From Desulfovibrio sp. ZJ209 (GTDB lineage: Bacteria; Desulfobacterota; Desulfovibrionia; Desulfovibrionales; Desulfovibrionaceae): a DNA stretch of 64,000 bases. The stretch is from positions 124,001-188,000 of the forward strand of contig NZ_JAAKEJ010000003.1 in assembly GCF_011039135.1 (NCBI RefSeq), given 5' to 3'. Below the pieces are notes generated by a model. It had not been told where the DNA came from and did no database searches. It worked only from the letters and a program-made list of their open reading frames with translations. Positions 16,479-24,242 of the stretch are shown one piece after another. Both the position numbers and the translations under genes were made by a program. The stretch's first letter is position 1. Every line of letters starts with the position of its first letter.

Positions 16479-17483
16479 ATGAGCTTCAAGAAATTGTGTG
16501 TCCTGACGCTGGCGTTCCTGTTCGCGCTCACCGTCTCCGCCCAGGCGGCGGTGAACTACAAGGTCGCCGTGGGCGACCCCGAGGATTCCGAGCAGGGCGT
16601 GGCCGCGCTGGCCTTCAAGGCCTATGTGGAGAAAGAGACCAAGGGCGAAGTGCAGATCGACCTCTTCTTCGCCGGCGCCCTCGGCGACGAGAGCGAAGCC
16701 TTCCGCAATGTGCAGAAGGGCACCCTGCCCTTCGCCGTGGGGGGCATCGCCAACCTCGTGCCCTTCGAGAAGAAGCTGGGCCTTTTGACCCTGCCCTACC
16801 TCTTCGAGAACCTTGACGAAGTGGTGAAGGGAACCAACGGCAAGCCCGCCGAGCTGCTGAACAGCTACGCCACCAAGGCCGGCTTCCGCATCCTCTGCTG
16901 GACCTACACCGACTTCCGCTACATCTCCAACTCCAAGCATCCCATCAAGAAGCTCGACGACATCAAGGACCTCAAGTTCCGTGTGCCGCAGAGCGCCGTG
17001 CTCATCGCCGCCTACAAGGCCTTCGGCGGCAGCCCGACCCCCATCTCTTGGGCCGAGACTTTCACCGCTCTCCAGCAGGGCGTGGTGGACGGCCAGTGCT
17101 ACGGCTACATCGGCTTCAAGGCCATGAAGTTCAACGAAGCCAACCAGAAGTACCTCACCGAGGTGCACTATACCTACCAGCTCCAGCCGCTGGTCATGAG
17201 CGAGCGCGTCTACAAGAAGACCAAGCCCGAGCTCCAGAAGATCTTTGTGGACGGCGGCATGTTCGCGCAGGAAGCCGTGCTCAAGTACCAGAAGGAATAC
17301 GCCCAGGCCGCCAAGGACGCCCTCATCGCGGGCGGCCTCGTGGTCGACATGCTTGAGGACGAGGAAGCCTGGAAGAAGGCCGCCTATGACAAGGTGTGGC
17401 CCGAAATGGCCGACTTTGTGGGCGGCAAGGACGCCATCAACGAATACCTGAAGGCCATGGGCAAGGAGCCCTGGCAGAACTAG
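16479..17483 (+). CDS. dctP: TRAP transporter substrate-binding protein (DctP family)
   Basis: The 334-residue protein starts at ATG 16479 behind caggagggtgt. A Sec signal peptide (MSFKKLCVLTLAFLFALTVSAQA) leads to the mature VNYKVAVGDPEDSEQG. Family blocks are FAGALGDESEAFRNVQKGTLPFAVGG, GLLTLPYLFENLDEV, LKFRVPQSAVLIAAYKAFGGSPTPISWAETFTALQQGVVDGQ (including the Arg that binds the ligand carboxylate or sulfonate) and QKYLTEVHY. It captures a small anion in the periplasm for the DctQM permease that follows. Its place behind tpa makes an organosulfonate such as taurine or isethionate a reasonable guess, but that is inference from context. Confidence 0.9.
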   Translation: MSFKKLCVLTLAFLFALTVSAQAAVNYKVAVGDPEDSEQGVAALAFKAYVEKETKGEVQIDLFFAGALGDESEAFRNVQKGTLPFAVGGIANLVPFEKKLGLLTLPYLFENLDEVVKGTNGKPAELLNSYATKAGFRILCWTYTDFRYISNSKHPIKKLDDIKDLKFRVPQSAVLIAAYKAFGGSPTPISWAETFTALQQGVVDGQCYGYIGFKAMKFNEANQKYLTEVHYTYQLQPLVMSERVYKKTKPELQKIFVDGGMFAQEAVLKYQKEYAQAAKDALIAGGLVVDMLEDEEAWKKAAYDKVWPEMADFVGGKDAINEYLKAMGKEPWQN

Positions 17484-17497
17484 GCTCACCATTCCCG

Positions 17498-17530
17498 GCG
17501 GCCGGGCTCCTTGCGGGGCCCGGCCGCTTT
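17498..17530 (+). terminator. Attenuating hairpin between dctP and dctQ
   Basis: A 13-bp stem (GCGGCCGGGCTCC/GGGGCCCGGCCGC, one G-U pair) with loop TTGC and a short TTT. Such hairpins commonly leave the binding protein more abundant than the permease. Confidence 0.5.
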
Positions 17531-17606
17531 GCGGCCATGCCGCCATTCACGCGCACATTGGCAACAGATGCCGGGGCCGCCCGGCTGACAGCCTGGGGGG
17601 TTCGGC

Positions 17607-18164
17607 GTGAAGAAGTTTGTCCTGGCTTTCATGGACCACTTTGAAAGCTATCTCTGCCAGTTTTTGCTGGTCTTTTTCGTCGTCGTCGTTTTCATCCAAA
17701 TCATCCTCCGCTTCCTGGACGCCTCGCTCCCCTGGACGGAGGAGATCGCGCGCTTCGCCTTCATCTGGTTCATCCTCTTCGGCGCCTGCTACGCCACCCG
17801 GCTGTGCGCGCTCAACCGCGTCACGCTCCAGTTCGCCAAGGCCCCCAAGTGGGTGGCGAACCTCCTGCTCTTCATCAGCGACATGATCTGGCTGGCCTTC
17901 AGCCTCATCATGGCCTGGCAGGGCTACCTCGCGGTGCTGGACCTGCGCGAATTTCCCTACGCCACCCCGGCGCTTGACTGGGACATGGGCTATATTTACC
18001 TGGTCTTTCCGCTGAGCTTCACGCTCATGGCCATCCGCATCCTGCAGGTGAACTACATCAAGTTCATCCTCAAGCAGGAAATCGCCGACCCGGACCAGGA
18101 GGCGGTGAAGCAGAGCCAGAGCGCCCTGCTTGAAGACAGCGGCAAGGAAGGAGGAGCTGCCTGA
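17607..18164 (+). CDS. dctQ: TRAP transporter small permease (DctQ)
   Basis: The 185-residue membrane protein starts with GTG or ATG codons near 17607 (GTGAAGAAG). It has four hydrophobic helices and the DctQ core EEIARFAFIWFILFGACYATR followed by VTLQF (about 46-76). The C-terminal tail is charged (DPDQEAVKQSQ). It bridges the binding protein and the large DctM channel in a sodium-driven TRAP system. Its stop overlaps the dctM start (TGATG), so the two are translationally coupled. The 123 bases before it hold the dctP hairpin. Confidence 0.88.
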   Translation: MKKFVLAFMDHFESYLCQFLLVFFVVVVFIQIILRFLDASLPWTEEIARFAFIWFILFGACYATRLCALNRVTLQFAKAPKWVANLLLFISDMIWLAFSLIMAWQGYLAVLDLREFPYATPALDWDMGYIYLVFPLSFTLMAIRILQVNYIKFILKQEIADPDQEAVKQSQSALLEDSGKEGGAA

Positions 18165-19468
18165 TGGAAGCGCTCTCCCCCCTCGGCATCGGCGGCCTGC
18201 TCTTCGCCGTTTTCTTCGTTCTTCTGCTGATTGGCTGCCCCATCATGGTCGCCCTCGGCGTGGGCACCATGGTCTGCTTCATCATCCTCGACATCGACCT
18301 CTCGATGATGATCGAGCGGGCCTTCGCCTCGCTCACGGCCTTCCCGCTCATGGCCTTGCCAGCCTTCGTGCTCGCGGGCGCGCTCATGGAGGCATCAGGC
18401 ATATCACGAAGACTTGTGGCCGTCGCCGAGGCCTTTGTGGGCCCCATCCCCGGCGGCCTCGCCATCTCGACCGTGCTCTCCTGCGTGTTTTTCGGCGCCA
18501 TTTCCGGCTCCGGCCCGGCCACCACGGCGGCAGTCGGCATGCTCATGATCCCGGCCATGACCAAGCGCGGCTACAACACGGCCTACGCGGCCGCCACCAC
18601 GGCCACGGCGGGCGGCATCGGCATCATCATCCCGCCGAGCATCCCCATGGTCATCTACGGCGTCACCGGGCAGGTGAGCATCTCCAAGATGTTCATGGCG
18701 GGCTTCATCCCCGGCTTCCTCATCGCATTCTCGCTCTGCCTGCTCCACTTCTTCAAGTGCCGCAGGCTCAACCTGGGCGGCGATTCCTGGTCGCTCCGGC
18801 ACCTTTTGCACACCATTAAAGACGGCTTCTGGTCCATCCTGGCGCCGCTCATCATCCTCGGCGGCATCTACGCGGGCCTCTTCACGCCCACCGAAGCCGC
18901 CATCGTGGCCATTTTCTACACGCTCTTCGTGGGCATCTTCATCCACCGCGAGCTCAAGTTCAAAGCCTTCATGGCCTCGCTGAACACCACCTCGTGGCTC
19001 ACGGGCCGCGTGCTCGTGCTCGTGTTCACGGCCACGGCCTTCGGCTACCTGCTCACCTCGTACCGCATCCCCGTGGAGCTCGCCAACTGGGTCCTGAGCT
19101 TCACCAACAACGTGTACATGGTGTGGCTCTTCGTGGTGGTGCTGCTCGTCTTCCTCGGCATGTTCATGGAGACGCTGGCCATCATCATGCTGGTGACGCC
19201 GGTGTTGCTCCCCATCATGACGGCCTACGGGGTCGACCCCATCCACTTCGGCCTCATCCTCATCTGCTGCTGCGGCATCGGCTTCTCCACGCCACCGCTT
19301 GGCGAAAACATGTTCATCGCCTCGGGCATCTCCAACCAGTCGCTGGAGATCATCTCGCTCATGGCCTTGCCCATGGTCTTCGCCAACCTTTTGGCCATCG
19401 TCATCCTTGTGGCCTTCCCGAGCCTCGTCATGTTCCTGCCGAACATGATGACCGTGGCCGCACCGTAA
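18164..19468 (+). CDS. dctM: TRAP transporter large permease (DctM)
   Basis: The 434-residue membrane protein starts at ATG 18164, overlapping dctQ by one base. DctM features include an N-terminal hydrophobic hairpin, PLMALPAFVLAGALMEASGISRRLV, the family core SGSGPATTAAVGMLMIPAMTKRGYNTAYAAATTATAGGIGIIIPPSIPMVIYG (about 109-165), YAGLFTPTEAAIVAIFY, and the C-terminal GMFMETLAIIMLVTPVLLPI then GIGFSTPPLGENMFIASG. It is the transmembrane channel of the TRAP system encoded with dctP and dctQ. A strong terminator follows 11 bases after the stop. Confidence 0.92.
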   Translation: MEALSPLGIGGLLFAVFFVLLLIGCPIMVALGVGTMVCFIILDIDLSMMIERAFASLTAFPLMALPAFVLAGALMEASGISRRLVAVAEAFVGPIPGGLAISTVLSCVFFGAISGSGPATTAAVGMLMIPAMTKRGYNTAYAAATTATAGGIGIIIPPSIPMVIYGVTGQVSISKMFMAGFIPGFLIAFSLCLLHFFKCRRLNLGGDSWSLRHLLHTIKDGFWSILAPLIILGGIYAGLFTPTEAAIVAIFYTLFVGIFIHRELKFKAFMASLNTTSWLTGRVLVLVFTATAFGYLLTSYRIPVELANWVLSFTNNVYMVWLFVVVLLVFLGMFMETLAIIMLVTPVLLPIMTAYGVDPIHFGLILICCCGIGFSTPPLGENMFIASGISNQSLEIISLMALPMVFANLLAIVILVAFPSLVMFLPNMMTVAAP

Positions 19469-19478
19469 GCCTGTGCAG

Positions 19479-19512
19479 GGAGGGCGGCGGGTTTTCCCGC
19501 CGCCCTCCTTTC
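19479..19512 (+). terminator. Rho-independent terminator after dctM
   Basis: A perfect 13-bp GC stem (GGAGGGCGGCGGG/CCCGCCGCCCTCC) with loop TTTT and trailing Ts. It closes the tpa-pnt-dct block. Confidence 0.85.
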
Positions 19513-19554
19513 TGCTTGAACCCATCTTTCCGAATCCATCCGCGCGAGGTTTGC

Positions 19555-20658
19555 ATGCGTACCAAAGTTTTCCTGCCCCTTCTCCTGGCCCTGCTCTTTC
19601 TGGGGGCGCCCCTTAGTGCCCACGCGGCCGCCGGCGGCAAGACAGCCGCCAAGGCCGTGACCACCGCCGACGGCACCGTGACCATCACCTTCGCCATCGG
19701 CGACCCCGAAGACTCCGAAATGGGCATGCTCGGGCTGGCCTTCAAGAACTATGTGACCCGGGCCAGCAAGGGGAAGATCAACATCAAGCTCTCCTACAGC
19801 GGCGGCCTCGACGCGGACGAGACCTTCCAGTTCCACCGCGTGCAGACCGGCAAGCTCGGCATGATGCTCGGCGGCGTGGGCAATCTCGCGCCCATGGTGC
19901 GCGGCCTCGGCGTGGTGACGCTGCCCTATCTCTTCCCCAACGAGGAGGCCGTGGTGCGCGGCACCACGGGCAAGGCAGCCGACCTGCTCAACAGCTATGC
20001 GGAAAAGGCCGGCCTGCGCATCCTCGCCTGGACGTATTACGGCTACCGCTATCCTTCCAACAGCCGCCGCGCCATCGCGAGCCCGGACGACATGCAGGGT
20101 CTGCGCATCCGCGTGCCCCAGAGCCTCGTGATGATCAAGACCTACCGGGCCTTTGGGGCCATCCCCATGCCCGTGGCGTGGCCCATGACGCGCAACGCGC
20201 TCAAGAACGGCCTCGTGGACGGCCAGTGCTATGACTACAGCGGCTTCAGGGCCATGAAGTTCCATGACGCGGGCCAGAAATACATCACCGAGCTCCACTA
20301 CCTCTACAATCTCCAGCCGCTCGTCATCGGCGCCGGCGTTTTTGACGCCCTCTCCGAGGCCGACCGCAAGATCCTTGTGGAGGCAGGCCAGCATGTGCAG
20401 GAGCTCTCGCTCCAGTACCAGAAGGAAATGAACGCCATGGCCAAGACGGCGCTCAAGGCCGAGGGCGTAAGGATCACCACCGTGGAGGACGAAAGCCCCT
20501 GGCGCGACCTCGCCCTGCGCGAGGTCTGGCCCGAAACGGCCGAGAGCGTGGGGGGCCGCGAGGCCATCAACGCCTATCTGGAAGCCTGCGGCCTGCCCCT
20601 CTGGGAGCCTGCGCAGGACAAGGCGGAGAAGGCGGAAAAACGGCCGGAAAAGAAGTAG
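19555..20658 (+). CDS. Second TRAP transporter substrate-binding protein (DctP family)
   Basis: The 367-residue product starts at ATG 19555 after gaggtttgc, with a signal peptide cleaved near SAHAAAGG. It is a clear paralogue of the dctP product: AIGDPEDSEMGMLGLAFKNYV, LGVVTLPYLFPNEEAVVRGTTGKAADLLNSYAEKAGLRILAWTYYGYRYPSNS, then LRIRVPQSLVMIKTYRAFGAIPMPVAWPMTRNALKNGLVDGQCYDYSG. The mature start has an extra stretch, and the C-terminus has a Lys/Glu/Ala-rich tail (DKAEKAEKRPEKK). It lies behind the dctM terminator and has its own terminator, with no permease of its own. It may feed the same DctQM with another ligand or act as a sensor component. Confidence 0.87.
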   Translation: MRTKVFLPLLLALLFLGAPLSAHAAAGGKTAAKAVTTADGTVTITFAIGDPEDSEMGMLGLAFKNYVTRASKGKINIKLSYSGGLDADETFQFHRVQTGKLGMMLGGVGNLAPMVRGLGVVTLPYLFPNEEAVVRGTTGKAADLLNSYAEKAGLRILAWTYYGYRYPSNSRRAIASPDDMQGLRIRVPQSLVMIKTYRAFGAIPMPVAWPMTRNALKNGLVDGQCYDYSGFRAMKFHDAGQKYITELHYLYNLQPLVIGAGVFDALSEADRKILVEAGQHVQELSLQYQKEMNAMAKTALKAEGVRITTVEDESPWRDLALREVWPETAESVGGREAINAYLEACGLPLWEPAQDKAEKAEKRPEKK

Positions 20659-20683
20659 CTGCACGCATTGACGTGAGTGCCTG

Positions 20684-20713
20684 GAAGCCGAAGGGGGTGC
20701 CCTTCGGCTTCTT
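20684..20713 (+). terminator. Rho-independent terminator after the second dctP
   Basis: A perfect 11-bp stem GAAGCCGAAGG/CCTTCGGCTTC with a 6-base loop and TT. It ends only 28 bases before mcrB. Confidence 0.65.
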
Positions 20714-20740
20714 GGTCTCTATGGGGGAGCAGGAAAGGCG

Positions 20741-22900
20741 ATGATGCTGACGCAGGAAGAAGTGCGAATACTGGGGCTTGAAGGCTGCTCGAATGAGCAA
20801 CTTCGGTATATCCAAGAGCAATTGGATACGTGGCCCTTCATTGAAATATCTGACAGTGATAGGCCAGATATGAATAAACTCCTTCCCTGTATTCAAGACA
20901 AAGAGCCATTTTTCCAAAACGACGAGGCAAGAGTCCTTTTTTTACAGCTCCTGCGTCAGATGCGACTCGTATATAAAGTTGTAACTGAAAAGAAGATGAA
21001 GGAAGGGAAAAAGAAGGAGGCATCTCAGACAGACGTTCACGACACCCTCGCACAGCTGCATAAGCCTGGGAGGGAAGATTATTGGTTGTTACCAAAATTT
21101 GAAAATAGACTGAATCATTGGAAGAATCTTAAAATTCCTCTATATAGCAATGGTTATAAAGCTACTGAGAGTAATAGAGAAATTAATGAAAAGTTTAACC
21201 CCGAGGGAAATAACTCTGCACTAAAAAAAATATTTGAAAACCATAAAGACTATATTACGGGAGAACAGCTTCAGGATGTTCCCTTCATTCAGTCACAACC
21301 AGAGGATATCCCTATGCCAGATGTGACTCACTCCACGTTTTCTCTCCCCAAGAATATCATTCTCTATGGTTCCCCGGGCACGGGCAAAACCTACAAGACG
21401 GTGCAGTATGCGGTCGCCATCGCTGAAAGCAAGCCTTTGAAAGAAATCGAGGCTGAAGAATATGGCGATGTTGTACGCCGATACCGCGAGCACAAGGACA
21501 AGGGGCGCATCTGCTTTATCACTTTTCATCAGTCCTATGAATATGAAGAGTTCATCGAGGGCTTGCGCCCGCGGCTGGCCGATGAAGACGGGGCCAATGA
21601 AGGCGAGCTCTCGTATGAGATCCGCGAGGGTGTTTTCAAGGCCTTTTGCCGGGCTGCAGAAACCATTTCGGTGACAGGGCAGGCGCAGGGGCTGGAGCTG
21701 GCCCCCAACCCCACTGTCTGGAAAATATCGCTGGAGCGGACAGGGGACAATCCCACGCGCAGGGATTGTCTGGATAATGGGCATATCCGTATCGGCTGGG
21801 ACGGCTATGGGCCGAACATTTCTGAACAGACCGAGTATAAGGACGGCGGCAGGGCGGCCCTTGATGCCTTTTATAATCGGATGCAGCCAGGGGATATTGT
21901 CCTTTCCTGTTATTCCCACAAGGTCGTGGACGCTGTGGGCGTCGTTAAGGGCGAGCCGGAATGGCATGACGAATATGGAAGTTACAAGCGGTTGCGCGAG
22001 GTTCGGTGGCTCGCGAAGGATATTCGGGAGAACATCTATCACCGTAACGGCGACAAGGTGCTTACGCTTTCAACGCTTTACAAGCTGTCCATCCCTGTGG
22101 CCGAGATACTGGCGATGATCGGCATGGGTGAACCCGCCGGACAGCCTGCACATCAGGAGCGGCAAAACTTCGTCTTCATCATTGATGAGATCAACCGCGG
22201 CAACATGGCAAAAATCTTTGGCGAGCTCATGACGCTCATTGAAGAAAGCAAGCGCCTGGGTGCAAAAGAGGAAAAGCGCGTCCACCTGCCCTATAGCGGC
22301 GACTCTTTCGGCGTGCCGGGCAATGTGTATATCATCGGTACCATGAATACGGCGGACCGCTCCATTGCGCTCATGGATGCGGCCTTGCGGCGGCGTTTCA
22401 GCTTCGTTGAAATCCCCCCCGAGCCAAAGCTCCTCGAGGGAACGAGAGTCGCAGGCATCCGCATCGACAAGCTGCTCGACCTGCTCAACCGTCGCATCGA
22501 GGTCCTGCTGGACCGGGATCATGTGCTCGGCCACGCGGCCTTTCTGGGCCTGAAGGAAAATGCGGACATGGCCGCGCTGGCGGCGATCATGAAAAACGCC
22601 GTCCTGCCCCTGCTGCAGGAGTATTTTTACAACGATTATGAAAAGATCCGGCTCGTGCTGGGCGACAACCAAAAAACGCAGCCGGACGACGTGAAATTCA
22701 TAGATGAGCTCAATGAGAGCAAGGAGCTTTTCGGCCAGCATCCCGATGCGGACGGCACGCGTTACAGCATCGATCCTGACGCCTTTGAGAATCCTGTGGC
22801 GTACAGGTATCTGGGCCTCGCCAACGGCGCAGGCGAAGACGCCGCACCGGGGCAGGCTGATTCCGAAAGGCCAGACGCCGCCGCGGCCGATGAGCACTAA
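20741..22900 (+). CDS. mcrB: McrB-type restriction GTPase (AAA+) with an EVE-like insertion
   Basis: The 719-residue product has three parts. Residues 1-200 are AT-rich in DNA and match nothing I know. An AAA+ core starts with Walker A GSPGTGKT (210-217) and continues with Walker B FIIDEINRGN (about 477-486) and the McrB-type signature GTMNTADRS (about 533-541), then ALRRRFSF. Between Walker A and B, about residues 324-440 form an inserted domain (WKISLERTGDNP, IRIGWDGYG, AFYNRMQPGDIVLSCYS, VDAVGVV) resembling EVE/PUA-like readers of modified bases. McrB binds methylated DNA and drives McrC cleavage with GTP. ATG 20741 is preceded by gagcaggaaaggcg. Base composition rises toward the local norm across the gene. 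Confidence 0.88.
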   Translation: MMLTQEEVRILGLEGCSNEQLRYIQEQLDTWPFIEISDSDRPDMNKLLPCIQDKEPFFQNDEARVLFLQLLRQMRLVYKVVTEKKMKEGKKKEASQTDVHDTLAQLHKPGREDYWLLPKFENRLNHWKNLKIPLYSNGYKATESNREINEKFNPEGNNSALKKIFENHKDYITGEQLQDVPFIQSQPEDIPMPDVTHSTFSLPKNIILYGSPGTGKTYKTVQYAVAIAESKPLKEIEAEEYGDVVRRYREHKDKGRICFITFHQSYEYEEFIEGLRPRLADEDGANEGELSYEIREGVFKAFCRAAETISVTGQAQGLELAPNPTVWKISLERTGDNPTRRDCLDNGHIRIGWDGYGPNISEQTEYKDGGRAALDAFYNRMQPGDIVLSCYSHKVVDAVGVVKGEPEWHDEYGSYKRLREVRWLAKDIRENIYHRNGDKVLTLSTLYKLSIPVAEILAMIGMGEPAGQPAHQERQNFVFIIDEINRGNMAKIFGELMTLIEESKRLGAKEEKRVHLPYSGDSFGVPGNVYIIGTMNTADRSIALMDAALRRRFSFVEIPPEPKLLEGTRVAGIRIDKLLDLLNRRIEVLLDRDHVLGHAAFLGLKENADMAALAAIMKNAVLPLLQEYFYNDYEKIRLVLGDNQKTQPDDVKFIDELNESKELFGQHPDADGTRYSIDPDAFENPVAYRYLGLANGAGEDAAPGQADSERPDAAAADEH

Positions 22901-24242
22901 ACACGCGGCGCGGATTGCCATCTGCGAGTATGAGGGCCTGACCTGCGCAACGCAGGTGCCGGGATATACCTCGCTGCCGGAACCGGCGTTCAGCGCGCTT
23001 AAGGCCTTCATCCTCGCGCCCGGGCCGCAGGGCGTGGCCGACGGCCTTGAGGTGATGGGGCTTTCGGCGCGCCGCGGTGTCGGCGAGATCCTCACCGCCC
23101 GCAACCATGTGGGCCTCATCAGCCTTGATGACGGCACGGTCATTGAGATCCTGCCAAAGATCGCGGGCCTTTCGCCTGATGATGCGGGGCGCGACGCGGC
23201 CAGAAAAATCTTTCTCAAGATGCTGCGGGTTGTGGAAGATCCGCCCTGCAAGCTGTTTTCCTTTTCGCGTCTGGCGGCGCAGCACTGCGACCTGCTGGAG
23301 ATCTTTATCGGCATGTTCCTCGACGAGGCGGCGAGGCTCGTGGCCCAGGGGCTGCGCTCCGCCTATCGGAGCGTTGAATGGAATGAGCGAGTGTACAAGG
23401 GCAAGCTCCTGCATGCGCAGCATCTTCGCCACAACCTCGTCCGCAGGGATCGCTTCTTCCTGCGGCATGACGAGTTCACTGCGGACAGGCCGGAAAACCG
23501 CCTGATCAAGACCACCCTTGCGCGTTTGCGCACCCTGAGCCGCACCGCGCGCAACCGCAGGCGGGCCATTCAGTTGCTGGGCGCCTTTGACGGCGTGAAC
23601 CTTTCCTCCGCCGTGGAAAAGGATTTTGCCGCCTGCCGGGATGACCGCACCATGGCGGCGTATTCCCGTCTGCTGCCCTGGTGCCGCGTCTTTTTGCAGC
23701 GCAAGGCCCTTACGCCCTTTGCCGGGCCGCATGTGGCGCTCTCCTTGCTGTTCCCCATGGAAAAACTGTTTGAAAGCCATATCGCCGCGCTGGTGCGAAA
23801 GCATTGCGGAAACCGCATGAAGGTGCGCCTTCAGGACTGCCGCCACAGCCTTTTTGAAGACGCGGGCCGGCGCCTGGGGGCGCTGCGGCCCGACATCGTC
23901 CTCTCCGACGCCGCAGGCGGCGAGACCGTCCTTGTGCTGGATACAAAGTGGAAAATCGTTGAGCCCGGTGCCCCCAACTTCGGTGTCGCCCAGGCGGATC
24001 TGTACCAGATGTATGCCTATGGGAAAAAATATGCGGCAAAAAGAGTGGTCCTGCTCTATCCCCAGGCCCGGGATATGAGGATCGACCCGCATGCGGGCTT
24101 TACGGTGGCCCGCAGTTTCTGTTCCGGGGACGGTGTGACGCTCGATGTTGTGTTTCTTGACCTCAAGCATCCGCAGGCGGGCATTCCGGCCCTCCTGGCT
24201 TCCCTGCAATCAGCGCACTTTCCGGCCGCGGCTGGCCGCTGA
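22890..24242 (+). CDS. mcrC: McrC-type endonuclease subunit
   Basis: The 450-residue product starts at ATG 22890, overlapping the end of mcrB by 11 bases. McrC features are the N-terminal beta-rich domain (ICEYEGL, VGLISLDDGTVIEILPKIAG), the middle block with NERVYKGKLLHAQHLRHNLVRRDRFFLRHDEFTADRPENRLIKTTL, and a C-terminal PD-(D/E)xK nuclease: FEDAG, LRPDIVLSD (Asp at about 337), VLVLDTKWK (about 350-358). It cuts DNA when activated by the McrB GTPase. The gene ends inside the 3' end of the convergent glycosyltransferase gene (80-base overlap), a sign of a cassette fitted tightly beside an older gene. Confidence 0.88.
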   Translation: MSTKHAARIAICEYEGLTCATQVPGYTSLPEPAFSALKAFILAPGPQGVADGLEVMGLSARRGVGEILTARNHVGLISLDDGTVIEILPKIAGLSPDDAGRDAARKIFLKMLRVVEDPPCKLFSFSRLAAQHCDLLEIFIGMFLDEAARLVAQGLRSAYRSVEWNERVYKGKLLHAQHLRHNLVRRDRFFLRHDEFTADRPENRLIKTTLARLRTLSRTARNRRRAIQLLGAFDGVNLSSAVEKDFAACRDDRTMAAYSRLLPWCRVFLQRKALTPFAGPHVALSLLFPMEKLFESHIAALVRKHCGNRMKVRLQDCRHSLFEDAGRRLGALRPDIVLSDAAGGETVLVLDTKWKIVEPGAPNFGVAQADLYQMYAYGKKYAAKRVVLLYPQARDMRIDPHAGFTVARSFCSGDGVTLDVVFLDLKHPQAGIPALLASLQSAHFPAAAGR

